Assembly: GCA_037179515.1 (NCBI GenBank)
Contig: JAXCGZ010001926.1
Coordinates: 93,501 to 157,500, forward strand
DNA length: 64,000 bases
Reading direction: 5' to 3'
Source of the DNA: Halocaridina rubra
Lineage: Eukaryota; Arthropoda; Malacostraca; Decapoda; Atyidae
The notes under the pieces were generated by a model that saw nothing but the letters and a program-made list of their open reading frames with translations, was not told where the DNA came from and searched no databases. Position numbers and translations under genes: made by a program. Positions 10,523 to 21,600 of this stretch are shown in pieces (position 1 is the first letter of the stretch; each line of letters starts with the position of its first letter).

Positions 10523-12691
10523 TGTGGAGTGGGGAGGTTGTTAAGTTTCTGTTTTACTAAGGGGACTCAAAGTACTGAACTTGATTAAGAGCTCACAAAC
10601 AGACAGGACAGATATTACTCTACTTGAACACCCCACCTGGGCTACCACTACTCGGTTAAATAAAACTCAGAATTCAACTTTCTTTTAATTTTGGAAATGC
10701 AATGAGACAAAAACAATTGAATTAATATTTGGAGCTGGAACAAATTTTAAATTTAAATTTATGGAATGCTGCCTTGAATCCCGGAGGTGGTGAGCACCAT
10801 TTCTATTCCCGGCACCACAGATGGATGCCAAGACTTTGACCTTAACTCGACGATCACCTCTGTTACACAGGCAGAGTAGAATAGAGGACACTGCAATTGC
10901 AGAAACAGAAACGACACACAGTTTATAATGGGAAAACCAAAAGCACGAGCTCACAAATAACGAGTTTCCAATATTATTCTACAGAATGAAAATATATTGA
11001 TTAGTCACAGCTAACCAGAAATATTTATGCTACCGTAAGAGCATACAAAACCATTAATTATTTGACGGCATTAGAGGAAAACAATTTATTCACAATAAAT
11101 GAAGAATAAGACAAATACTGTATGTATTCCTTAAATTGTGAGCAACCACAAAAGTTGCAATACTTATTATTTCCAATTTATATGGTAAAACACTATTTAC
11201 ATTAAAGGAAGAATCCATGAGATAAATACAGTATTCATTCACATTTGGTTATCAAGAACTACTTGGCTATGAAAAAGGGGCAAAACTATGTTTTGGAGTA
11301 TTTGCAACTTATAACACAAAACACTTTATCCCCAATATATGAAGAATCAGCAAGATAAATACAGTATGTATTCATTAAATTGTGGTTAACAAGAAACATT
11401 TGCAAAGTCAACAGGGTAAAATTACTCTTTAATTATTTGCAGTTTATAGCATAACACACTATAGTTAAATGAATAATTACTAGCAATTTATATAGTAAAT
11501 AACTTTATTCACGAGTTTTTTGACATAAAGCACTTTATTTACAATGATAGAAATGGGGTGAAATGAAATTAGAATTCGTTAAGAAAGCGGAATAGATTTT
11601 TACGTGGTCATAACCAATCTTCTGAGGATGAGATTTTCGTTTGGCACAGTCAATGAAAGAAATTTCTTAACAATGTATATCTGCGGTAATTTCCAGGTTA
11701 AGGAATTAAGTTTTGCCAATGAGATTCCAGTTAGGTAATCTACAAAAGTTCGTTTTGTAAGGGAATGGAATCTGAGAAAATTTTTATAAGATTTGACCAG
11801 TAACGAATTTAACCTGTTTCTTGAATTCCCAATTTGCTTGACCAACGAGCTTTACCATACACTATCCCTCACCTTGTTTGTGCCAGATGAATTCCTGTGA
11901 AGACGCCATGTAAATAAGGTTTGAAATATTGCCTATTGAGAGATATTGCCTCTGGGATGTTTGGCTGCCAAATGAGAACGATTTAATGTCCCTCCTGGTG
12001 ACGTCATCTGTAGGATATATTTCAGGAGCAGTAACTGGTTCACATAATATTCGAGGGCTACTGTAGTGGTGGTCCCTGGCAGGCAATTATGGAAGAGATG
12101 CAAGGGAGAGACAACATTTTTAGGTGCAACAAGTGGAAGCATATAAATTAAAACGGGAATTATTGAGAAAAAATAGGTTAATGGTAAACAATCTCTAGAA
12201 CGTTCTTTGTGTTGTAGGAGACGTAACTTAACTATTCATATAATAAAGAAGCTACTGAAATGTATCTAGACAGGCTAATGACATATCAGCAGGGTCAAAT
12301 TTATAACAAAATTAAAATATAAAAAATTTATTAGCAAGAGATATTTTTATCATAAGAAAATTGTAAAAAAAAAAAACGTATCTAATTGACTCGCCAGGAT
12401 AATAACCTCGTTCATGAAGAAAAGGAACGATCAGAAAAAAGAAATGGGGGGAGACTTTAAAATTGATATCATGCTCTCTACATGTACAAGAATATTAAAT
12501 AAAATATATTTAAAATTAGCTATAAGCTGAAATATAAACTGCAAATAATCATAATCTGTAAAAGGCAAGGAGTGAGAATTATTTTAGTAAGAAAAAAAGC
12601 AGTTAATAATTACTAACTTGACTAAAAAGGGATCTATTACAGCCTTTGGTGACTTTGAGCGAAACACTCTGTCAAAACTAACACCAACACA
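10523..12691 (-). repeat. 5' LTR of retrotransposon B
   Basis: Same orientation as and alignable with 3445-5389. It ends on minus with CTCCACA, followed by AAAATT and the primer site. About 2.17 kb against 1.95 kb for the 3' LTR; the difference is spread over indels, so the two LTRs have diverged and the insertion is not recent. Confidence 0.75.
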
Positions 12692-13471
12692 CTTTGGAGA
12701 CAGTAATGTTAGTAACGAGCAAAACAAACGAGAGAGTAGATAAAACACAAAGTACAATGTGACGGACAGGAATAAACTGAGCAGTGGTTCTGCTTCCTCT
12801 TCAAATGCAATGTGAAGCCGTATTCTTAAACGGTGCTCAACAAACTATTTTGAATAAAATAGTATTTATGGCTATGTGTTTGATATTAATATATAAACAA
12901 ATAAAAAATAAAGCCATTAACTTAATAAATACGAATACAGCTGTGCTGTTAGCTGTGTATTTTAAATAAAATCGTATTTACAACTGAGCATTTGTTTTTT
13001 TTTAAATTCAATATAAACCTTCAGTATAACCAAATATAAACAAATATATAAATAAAGCCATTAACTTGATAAATATATATACAGCTGTGGTGCTAGCTGT
13101 GTATTCATACGTTGTGCTCACAAACTGTTCAGCAAGTGCGGTTTGAATTTACCGCACTAGCCAAGTAGGTCAAAAAATTAATCTAGTAATATATTAATTA
13201 TTGGCCTTCGACGAAACGTCATAACTCGGAACGATATTATACAAGAACTCCCTGCATTTAGTAATTTTGTAAATGAATTCAAAGTTGGTCCATTACATAA
13301 CCAAATCAATAATAACATTAACTTGATATATACACGCACAACAATGCCACAAGACAACGTATTTTTCCCCCACGCTTAACAAACTGTTAAGCACACGAGG
13401 TTCGTATATACAATGGAAACCACGTAGGTAAAAAAAAGGATTTATTAATAATTTAAGTATATGCATCGTAA
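12692..13471 (-). repeat. Tigger T1 outer region with diverged tandem repeats
   Basis: Beyond the retrotransposon this AT-rich stretch shares text with 63700-64000, the region upstream of the T2 transposase start: 'gtaattttgtaaat', 'acataaccaaat', 'caacttg.tatata', 'aacaaactgtt'. It is therefore the continuation of T1. It contains degenerate repeats: 'ttaactt.ataaat...agctgtg' at about 12918 and 13058, and 'acaaactgtt' at about 13124 and 13380, period near 140-255 bp. No coding content seen. Confidence 0.55.
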
Positions 13472-13542
13472 CCACGGGAAGATACGAGCTTTGGGCTCTT
13501 TCCCGTAAACACAATTAGGTAATCACAATTAGGTAATCACAT
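13472..13542 (+). mobile_element. CR1-like LINE, extreme 3' end fragment (L0)
   Basis: Only the terminal hairpin and tail of the LINE family is present: 'acgggaagatacgagc', then 'gctctttcccgtaaac', then 'aattaggtaatcac' twice. Copy L1 begins directly after it. Confidence 0.8.
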
Positions 13543-16334
13543 GTAAGGCAGTAGAATTAAAAGATAGGATTCACAACAGTAAGGCAGATATAGTAGTAAT
13601 TACAGAGACTAAGTTGAGTGAGGACATAAACAGTGTCACAGTTTTTCCTAAGGGCTTCAGAATACTAAGGGTTGAAAGATCTGAGAGGACTGGTGGAGGG
13701 ATAGCACTGCTCATAAGTGAAAGGATTCAAGTCGAAGAAAAAAACTTGGCTATAGAAAGCGAGTTCAAGGAATTTCTTGTTGCTCGCATAAATACTGGGT
13801 CAGAGAGCATTATAATAACTGTTGTATACAACCCACCAAGGAACCAAAATAGGCTTGAAGTTTATGAGGAAAGTCATATAGGTATTATTGAAGTCATAAA
13901 CTCAGTTGTTAACATGGCACGGGAAAAAAAATGTAGGATTTTGATTATGGGAGACTTTAATCATAAAGAGATAGATTGGATAAATCTTGACCCACACAGT
14001 GGTGAGGACTCATTCGGGGCAAGATTCCTAGATTGCGTAAAAGGGAATTTCCTATACCAACATGTAATGGAACCAACAAGGGCCAGGGGTGGGGATGAGC
14101 CATCACTACTTGATCTAGTGTTCACAGATAATGTGTTGGATATTGAAAAAATTGAGTATGAACCACCAATTGGAATGAGTGACCACTGTGTGTTGTTGGA
14201 GTATATCATTGAAGATATTCTTCCTGAGAGTAGAGGCACTGAGGACATGAGGAGGAACTATCCGAAAGGAGATTACATCAAAATGAATGAGCTTTTTGCA
14301 GTTATTGACTGGAGAACCTTATTTTACAACAAATCTGTACAAGATATGTATGACATCTTTTGTGAGAAATATGGGAAGATAGTAGATTGCTGCATACCTG
14401 TCACCAAAGTAGGTGTAATTCATGCCAGAGAGAAATGGTTCGATAATGGGTGTAAAAGAGCTAAGGAGTGGAGAGACAAATGCTGGAAAAGGTATAGGAG
14501 GAGAAAAAACAAATGCCTGGCAAACCTACAAAAGAGCAAGAAATGACTACCTAAGTAAAAGGAGAGAGGCAGAGAGAGACTATGAGAGGGACATCACCAG
14601 GAAGGCTAAAGAAAATCCCAAGCTTTTCCACAGCTTTATCAGAGGAAAACTGAAGGTAAAAGAACAGGTTTTAAGGCTAAAGAGAGCGGATGAAAGCATC
14701 ACTGAGACGGATGAAGAGATCTGCAAAGAATTGAACAAGGAGTTTCAGTCAGTATTTACAGTAGAAAATACCCCACCCCCTCAGATTGCAGTGATAGAAG
14801 CTCAAGGGCCGGTATTAGAGAACATCAACCTTACAGCCACAGAGGTATGCAAAGCGCTGATGGATTTAGATGTTCATAAAGCTACAGGTCCTGATGACAT
14901 ATCCCCTCATGTGCTTAAAAAATGCGCAAACACAATATCAGTGGCACTAAGTATCATATTTAAGGAGTCACTGGAGTCGGGGGAGATTCCAAGATGCTGG
15001 AAACAAGCAAATGTGATACCTATCTTCAAAAAGGGAAGGAGGGATACGGCTCTGAACTATAGACCAGTTTCCCTGACCAGCATAGTTTGCAAAGTTATGG
15101 AGAAACTACTAAGGAAACATATCTCTCTTCACTTGGAATCCTTCAACTTTTTGTCAGTGAGGCAACATGGCTTCAGAGAAGGTAGATCAACAGTAACAAA
15201 CTTATTAGAATTTTATGATGAGGTAAGCCAAATCTTACAGGAAAGTGAGGGCTGGGCAGATTGCATATTCCTAGACTTCCAGAAAGCGTTTGACACTGTT
15301 CCACATGGGAGACTTATTAGGAAGCTGCAATCAATGGCTAGAATAGGTGGAAATGTTTTGGAATGGATAAAACTTACTTAGAAGGAAGGGAACAGAGGGT
15401 TAGAGTAATACACTCAGTGTCTGAATGGAGAAGAGTTAGTAGTGGAGTTCCACAGGGTTCAGTTTTAGGGCCACTTTTGTTCCTTGTATATGTAAATGAC
15501 CTACCAGAGTCTGTAAATTCATTCATGAATATGTTTGCAGATGATGCAAAGATTGTGAAGAAAATAAAAAACGAGAACAATGGTAGAGAACTTCAAGAGG
15601 ATCTAAATAATCTGCATGAGTGGTCAGAAAAGTGGCTAATGAAATTCAATACTTCAAAATGTAAGGTAATGAGAATGGGTACAAGTGCAAGAAGGCCCAA
15701 GCTTGACTACTCGGTGGCTGGAGTACAACTTCAAGAGACAGAAAATGAGAGAGATATAGGAGTAAACAGACTGGCAGATTTGTCTCCAGAAATACATATA
15801 AATGACATAATAAGGGCAGCATATGCATTCTTATCAAATGTAAGGGTAGCCTTCAGGCACATGGACAAGGAAATGTTCAGAAATATTTATGTAACCTATG
15901 TGAGGCCAAAACTAGAATATGCAGCCCCCTTTTGGAATCCGCACTTGAAAAAGCACATAGCTAAGCTTGAAAAAGTTCAAAGACATGCCACGAAACTGGT
16001 GCCAGAAATACGCAATCTCAGTTATGATGAAAGGCTGAGGGAATTAGACTTACCATCACTCGAAGCTAGAAGAGTGAGGGGGGATATGGTGACAGTCTTT
16101 AAATTCCTTCATGGTTATGATAGAGTGGATAGGGATCGATATTTTGATATGTCTGGCTCTAGAACTAGAGGTCATAGTTTGAAGCTTCGTAAGAAAACTT
16201 CTTTGCAGGATGGAAGGAAATACTTTTTCAGTGTAAGAGTAGTTGATAATTGGAATTGGCTAAGCGAGGAGGTAGTTAATGCTATCTCAATCCATAGTTT
16301 TAAGGACAGGTATGATAAGTATCACGAAGTATAA
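13543..16334 (+). pseudogene. LINE ORF2 of L1: endonuclease plus reverse transcriptase, frameshifted
   Basis: The endonuclease segment (13614-14510) carries LIMGDFNHKEIDW and SLLDLVFTDN, and SDHCVLLEY. A frameshift near 14507 leads into the reverse transcriptase (to 15381), with NYRPVSLTSIVCKVMEKLL, FLDFQKAFDTVPHG and, after a second frameshift near 15370, [15 protein letters not shown] and MFADDAKIV. The C-terminal domain, typical of CR1-group elements (KLEYAAPFWNPHLKKHI, then YDERLRELDLPSLEARR), ends at 16334. The family protein nicks target DNA and primes reverse transcription from it. The catalytic residues are present, but the two frameshifts inactivate this copy. Confidence 0.9.
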
Positions 16335-16407
16335 AATGGAACCGATCAGGAGACGGGAAGATACGAGCTTTGGGCTCTTTCCCGTAAACACAATTAGGTA
16401 ATCACAT
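13543..16407 (+). mobile_element. CR1-like LINE copy L1 (5'-truncated)
   Basis: A 2.87 kb copy starting at 'taaggcagtagaatt' inside the endonuclease domain and running to the family tail 'aattaggtaatcacat'. The 3' hairpin is intact. It starts at the same internal base as the truncated copy L10 ends. Confidence 0.9.
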
Positions 16408-16432
16408 CGTTAGTCAAACATCATACACCTGT

Positions 16433-16925
16433 AATCTGCATGAGTGGTCAGAAGATTGGCTAATGAAATTCAGTACTTCAGACCGTAAGGCGATGAGAAT
16501 GGCTGCAAGTGCAAGAAGGCCCAAGTTTGGATACTCAATAGTAGGTGCAAAACTTCAAAAGACAGACAATGAGAGAGATCTAGGAGTAAACATAATGACA
16601 GATTTGTCTCTGGAAATGCATAAAAAAGGCATAGTAAGGGCTGCATATACTCACTTAGCATATGTAAGAGAAATCTCCAGACACATGGACAAGGAAATGT
16701 TCAGAAATATGTAACCTTATGAGAGGCCAAACTTGAATATGTTGCACCCTTTTAGAAATTTAATAGTGTAAGAACAGGTGAGTATTGGAATTTGCTAAGA
16801 GAGGAGGTAGTTATTGCTATTTAAATTCATAGTGTTAAGTACAAAAATGATAAGTATCCTACAGCATAAAATTGGAAGCAATCAGGAGATTGGGAGTTAC
16901 GAGCCTAGGGCTCTTTCCCCTAAGC
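16433..16925 (+). mobile_element. diverged CR1-like LINE 3' fragment (L2)
   Basis: It aligns to the C-terminal part of ORF2 from 'atctgcatgagtggtcaga' on, with a frame at 16463-16714 (MKFSTSDRKAMRM, RHMDKEMFRNM). It then jumps across an internal deletion to a degraded tail ('gggctctttcccc'). It is clearly more diverged than L1. Confidence 0.75.
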
Positions 16926-17152
16926 AAAATTATGAATTACATAAATGATAAAACTGAATTTATTATATTTACAGTGTATAGGTATTTTACATTTTCACAT
17001 TGGATGCTGTGCTTAGTGTAGTTCTTGATGAAAAGTAATTATTTCAAAATGTCATTGTTGCCACTATAGAGACACCAGTTCGGGAACAACGGTCGATAGG
17101 ATTTCAAGGACTGAGGTTCCCCCCCCCCAATAGTCTGTTAAATCACTGGTTG
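16926..17152. other. unassigned spacer
   Basis: About 225 bp of AT-rich sequence between L2 and L3 with a short poly-C run (about 17119-17128). No gene or repeat recognised. Confidence 0.3.
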
Positions 17153-18561
17153 TGTGATTACCTAATTGTCTTTACGGGAAAGAGCCCAAAGCTCGTATCT
17201 TCCCGTCTCCTGATCGGTTCCATTTTGTACTTAGTGATACTTATTATACCTGTCCTTAAAACTATTGATTGAGATAGCATTAACTACCTCCTCGCTTAGC
17301 AAATTCCAGTTATCAACTACTCTTACACTGAAAATGTATTTCCTTACATCCTGCAAAGAAATTTTCTTACCAAGCTTCAAACTATGACCTCTAGTTCCAG
17401 AGCCTGCCATATCAAAATATCAATCCCTATCCACTCTATCATAACCATGAAGGACTTTAAAGACTGTCGCCATATCCCCCCTAAATCTTCTAGCTTCAAG
17501 CGATGGAAAGTCTAATTCCCTCAGCCTCTCATCATAACTGAGATTACGTATTTCTGGCACCAGTTTTGTGGCATGTCTTTGAACTTTTTCAAGCATAGCT
17601 ATGTGCTTTTTCAAGTGCAGATTCCAAAAGAGGGCTGTATATTCGAGTTTTGGCCTCACATAGGTTACATAAATAGTTCTGAACATTTCCTTGTCCATGT
17701 GCCTGAAGGATACCCTTACATATGATAAGAATGCATATGCTGCCCTTATTATGCCATTTATATGTACTTCTGGAGACAAATCTGCTAGTATGTTTACTCC
17801 TAGATCTCTCTCATTTTCTGTCTCTTGAAGTTGTACTCCAGGCACCGAGTAGTCAAGCTTGGGCCTTCTTGCAGTTGTACCCATTCTCATTACCTTACAT
17901 TTTGAATTAGTGAATTTCATTAGCCACTTTTCTGACCACTAGTGCAGACTATTTAGATCTCCTGAAGTTCTTCACCATTGTTCTCGTTTCCTACTTTCTT
18001 CACAATCTTTGCATCATCTGCAAATATGTTCATGAATGAATTTACAGACTCTGGTAGGTCATTTACATATACAAGGAACAAAAGTGGCCCTAAAACTGAA
18101 CCCTGTGGAACTCCACTACTAACTCTTCTCCATTTAGACACTGAGTGTATTACTCTAACCCTCTGTTCCCTTCCTTCTAAGTAAGTTTTTATCCATTCCA
18201 AGACATTTCCACCTCATCTAGCCATTGCTTGCAGCTTCCTAATAAGTCTCCCATGTGGAACAGTGTCAAATGCTTTCTGGAAGTCTAGGAATATGCAATC
18301 TGCCCAGCCCTCTCTTTCCTGTAAGATTTGGCTTACCTCAATCATAAAATTCTAATAGGGTTGTTACTGTTGATTTACCTTCTCTGAAGCCATGTTGCCT
18401 CACTGACATAAAGCTGAAGGATTCCAAGTGAAGACAGATATGTTTCCTTAGTAGTTTCTCCATAACTTTGCAGACTATGCTGGTCAAGGAAACTGGTCTA
18501 TAGTTCAGAGCTGTATCCCTCCTTCCCTTTTTGAAGACAGGTATCACGTTTGCTTGTTTCC
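17153..18561 (-). mobile_element. CR1-like LINE copy L3 (5'-truncated)
   Basis: On minus it runs from the tail (plus text 'tgtgattacctaattg') up to the RT, where it stops at 'tgcttgtttcc' against L4's tail. It carries a 166-codon C-terminal frame (17420-17920) and an RT piece (17953-18201, with [15 protein letters not shown]). A stop and frame breaks separate the pieces. Confidence 0.85.
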
Positions 18562-18820
18562 TAATAGTGCTTACGGGAAAGAGCTCTAAGCTTGTATCTT
18601 CCCGTCTCCTGATTGGTTCCATTTTGTACTTACTGATACTTATCATGCCTGTCCGTAAAACTATGGATTGAGTTAACATTAACTACCTCTTTGCTTAGCG
18701 AATTCCAATTATCAACTACTCTTACACTAAAAAAGTACTTCCTTACATCCTGAGAAGAAGTTTTCTTACGAAACTTCAAGCAATGAGCTCTAGTTCTAGT
18801 GCCAGTCATATCAAAATACC

Positions 18821-19006
18821 AAGGCTCAAGCGATAGCGTCCGCGACTCTGAGGCGTCAGGTCGAGGGTTCGCACCCCGCCGCGGTTTGAGGTCAGCAAGG
18901 GCATGCACTCAGGGTAACGATTAAATCTGCCAAACTAAGTCCTTCGCAAGAGGGCAACCGTCGTAGACCTTGGCAAAAAAGGGACTCCGTGACGTAAAAC
19001 CAGAGC
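18821..19006 (+). mobile_element. tRNA-derived SINE inside L4
   Basis: It interrupts the LINE C-terminal region, between 'tatcaaaatacc' and 'atccactctatc'. The head looks like a tRNA: an A-box-like 'aagcgatagcg' (about 18827), then a B box 'gggttcgcacccc' (18865-18877). A tRNA-unrelated body of about 120 bp follows, ending 'gacgtaaaaccagagc'. Its GC content is well above the surroundings. The orientation follows the A-B box order. It is not a functional tRNA: the body continues past the acceptor position and it sits in a decayed LINE. Confidence 0.75.
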
Positions 19007-19007
19007 A

Positions 19008-21600
19008 TCCACTCTATCATAACCATGAAGGAATTTAAAGACTGTCACCATATCCCCCTCAATCTTCTAGCTTTGAGTGATGGTAAGTCTAATTTCCTCA
19101 GCCTCTCATCATAACTGAGATTGTGTATTCCTGGCACCAGTTCCATGGCATGCCTTTGAACTTTGTCAAGCTTAGCTACGTGCTTTTTCAAGTGCGGATT
19201 CAAAAAGGGGGCTGCATATTCGAGTTTTGGCCTCACATAGGTTACATAAAAATATCTGAATATTTCCTTATCCAATTGCCTGAAGGCTACCCTTACATTT
19301 GATAAGAAAGTAAATGATGCAAGTTATGTGTTTCTGGAGACAAATCTGCCAGTATGTTTACTCCTATATCTCTCTCATTCTCTGTCTCCTGAAGTTGCAC
19401 TCCTGCCAGACGAGTAGTCAAGCTTGGGCCTTCTTGCACTAGTACCCATTCTCATTACATTTTGAAGTATTGAATTCCATTAGCCACTTTTCTGACCACT
19501 CATATACTATTTAGATCTTCATGAAGTTCTCGTTTCTTTCTTCACAATTCTTGTTTCATCTGCAAACATTTTATTGAATGAATTTACAGACTCTGGTAGG
19601 TCATTTACATATACAAGGAACAAAAGTGGCCCTAAAACTGAACCCTGTGAAACTCCACTACTAACTCTTCTCCATTCAGACACCGAGTGTCTTACTCTAA
19701 CCCTCTGTTCACTTCTTTCTAAGAACGTTTTTATCCATTTCAAGACATTTCCACCTCATCTAGCCATTGCTTGCAGCTTCTTAATAAGTCTCCCATGTGG
19801 GACAGTGTCAAATGCTTTCTGGAGGTCTAGGAATACGCAATATGCCCAGCCCTCTCTTTCCTGTAAGATTCGGCTTACCTCATCATAAAATTCTAATAAG
19901 TTTATTACTGTTGATCAATCTTCTCTGAATCCATGTTGTCTCACTGACAAAAAGTTGAAGGATTCCATGTGAAGAGAGATATGTTACCTTAGTAGTTTCT
20001 CCATAACTTTGCAAACTATGCTGGTCAAGGAAACAGATCTATAGTTTAGAGCCGTATTCCTCCTTCCCATTTTGAAGATAGGTATTACATTCGCTTGTTT
20101 CCAGCATCTTAAGAGTCTCCCCTGACTCCAGTGACTTTTTAAATATGATACTTAGTGCCACTGATATTGACTTTGCACATTTTTTAAATACATGAGGGGA
20201 TATATCATCAGGACCTGTAGCTTTATGGACATCTAACTTCATCAGCGCTTTGCATACCTCTGTGGCTGAAAGGATGATGTTCTCTAATACCGGCCCATGA
20301 GCTTCCATCTTTGCAATCTGAGGGGGTGGGGTATTTTCTACTGTAAATACCGACTGAAACTCCTTGTTCAATTCTTTGCAAAATTTCATCATCCGTCTTA
20401 CTGATGCTTCCATTTGTTCTCTTAAGCCTTAAAACCTGTTCTTTTACCTTCAGGTTTCCTCTGATAAAGCTGTAGAAAAGCTTGGGAATTTCTTTAGGCT
20501 TCCTGGTGATGTCCCTTTCATATTCTCGCTTTACATCTCTTCTTTTACTTAGGTTATCATTTCTTGCTCTTTTGTAGGTTTGCCAGGCATTTATGTTTTT
20601 TCTCCTCCTATACCTTTTCCAGCATTTGTCTCTCCACTCCTTAGCTCTTTTACACTAATTATCAAACCATATCTCTCTGGCATGAATTACAACTACTTTG
20701 GTGACAGGTATGCAGCAATCTACTTTCGTCCCATATTTCTCACAAAAGATGTCATACATTTCTTGTACAGATTTGTTGTAAAATAAGGTTCTCCAGTCAA
20801 AAATTGCAAAAAGCTGATTCATTTTGATGTAATCTCCTTTCGGATAATTCCTCCTCATGTCCTCAGTGCCTCTACTCTCGGGCAGAAAAAATTCAATGAT
20901 ATACTCCATCAACAACACACAGTGGTCACTTTCCAATTATTGGTCCATACTCAATTATTTCAATATCCAAAACGTTACCTGTGAATACTAGATCAAGTAG
21001 TGATGGCTCAACACCACCCCTGGTTCTCGTTGGTTCCAGTACATGTTGGTGTAGGAAATTCCCTTGTGCGCGAGCTAAGAATCTTGCCCCGAATGAGTCC
21101 TCACCACTGTGTGGGTCAAGTCCAATCAAAGTCTTTATGATTAAAATCTCCCATAATCAAAATCCTACATTTTCTCTCCCGTGCCATATTAACAACTGTG
21201 TTTATGACTTCAGTAGTACCTATATGACTTTCCTCATAACTTCTAACCTATATTGGTTCCTTGGTGGGTTATATACAACAGTTATTATAACGCTCTGTGA
21301 CCCAGTATTTATGCGAGCAACAAGAAATTCCTTGAACTCACTTTCTATAGCCAAGTTTATTTCTTCAACCTGAATCCTTTCATTTATGAGCAGTGCTATC
21401 CCTCCACCAGTCCTCTCGGATCTTTCAACCCCTAATATTCTGAATGCCCTTAGAAATAACTGTGACATTGTTTATATCCTCCCTCAACTTAGTCTCTGTA
21501 AATGCTACTATATCTGAATTGCTGTTGTGAATCCTATCTTTTAATTCTACTGCCTTACCAGCGAATCCATCAGCATTTGTGTATAACATTCTTAATGAGG
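19008..21600 (-). pseudogene. LINE ORF2 of L4, decayed
   Basis: Scattered minus frames cover the whole of ORF2: C-terminal (19045-19275), RT palm (19519-19743, [15 protein letters not shown]), RT N-terminal (20039-20413, KATGPDDISPHVFKKC) and endonuclease (20655-21694, including GLDPHSGEDSFGARFL and GGGIALLINERIQV). Frame breaks occur every few hundred bases. In the RT active-site block the aspartate pair reads MFADETRIV, so the second Asp is lost and the protein would be dead even if its frames were joined. Confidence 0.85.

Larger units (their letters stand above)
3445..12691 (-). mobile_element. Ty3/gypsy-like LTR retrotransposon (B), Gmr1-like domain order
   Basis: A 9.2 kb element on minus: 5' LTR (10523-12691), primer binding site (10501-10516), internal region and 3' LTR (3445-5389). 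The two flanking 2 kb repeats are in direct orientation and enclose pol. Pol reads integrase, then reverse transcriptase, then RNase H, whereas standard Ty3/gypsy elements put integrase last. I recognised no gag or protease. The left flank (ggagacag, 3437-3444) recurs just beyond the right end (12696-12703), offset four bases from my LTR edge, which may be a blurred target duplication. It interrupts Tigger copy T1. Confidence 0.75.

Noticed and set aside
15646..15837. Short antisense frames with repeated Leu-rich text, present opposite every LINE C-terminal domain
   Set aside because: Mirror frames of the LINE ORF2; they appear in each copy for that reason.
18821..18890. Functional tRNA gene
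   Set aside because: A/B-box-like text is present, but there is no proper acceptor stem and the sequence runs on into a SINE body within a LINE.
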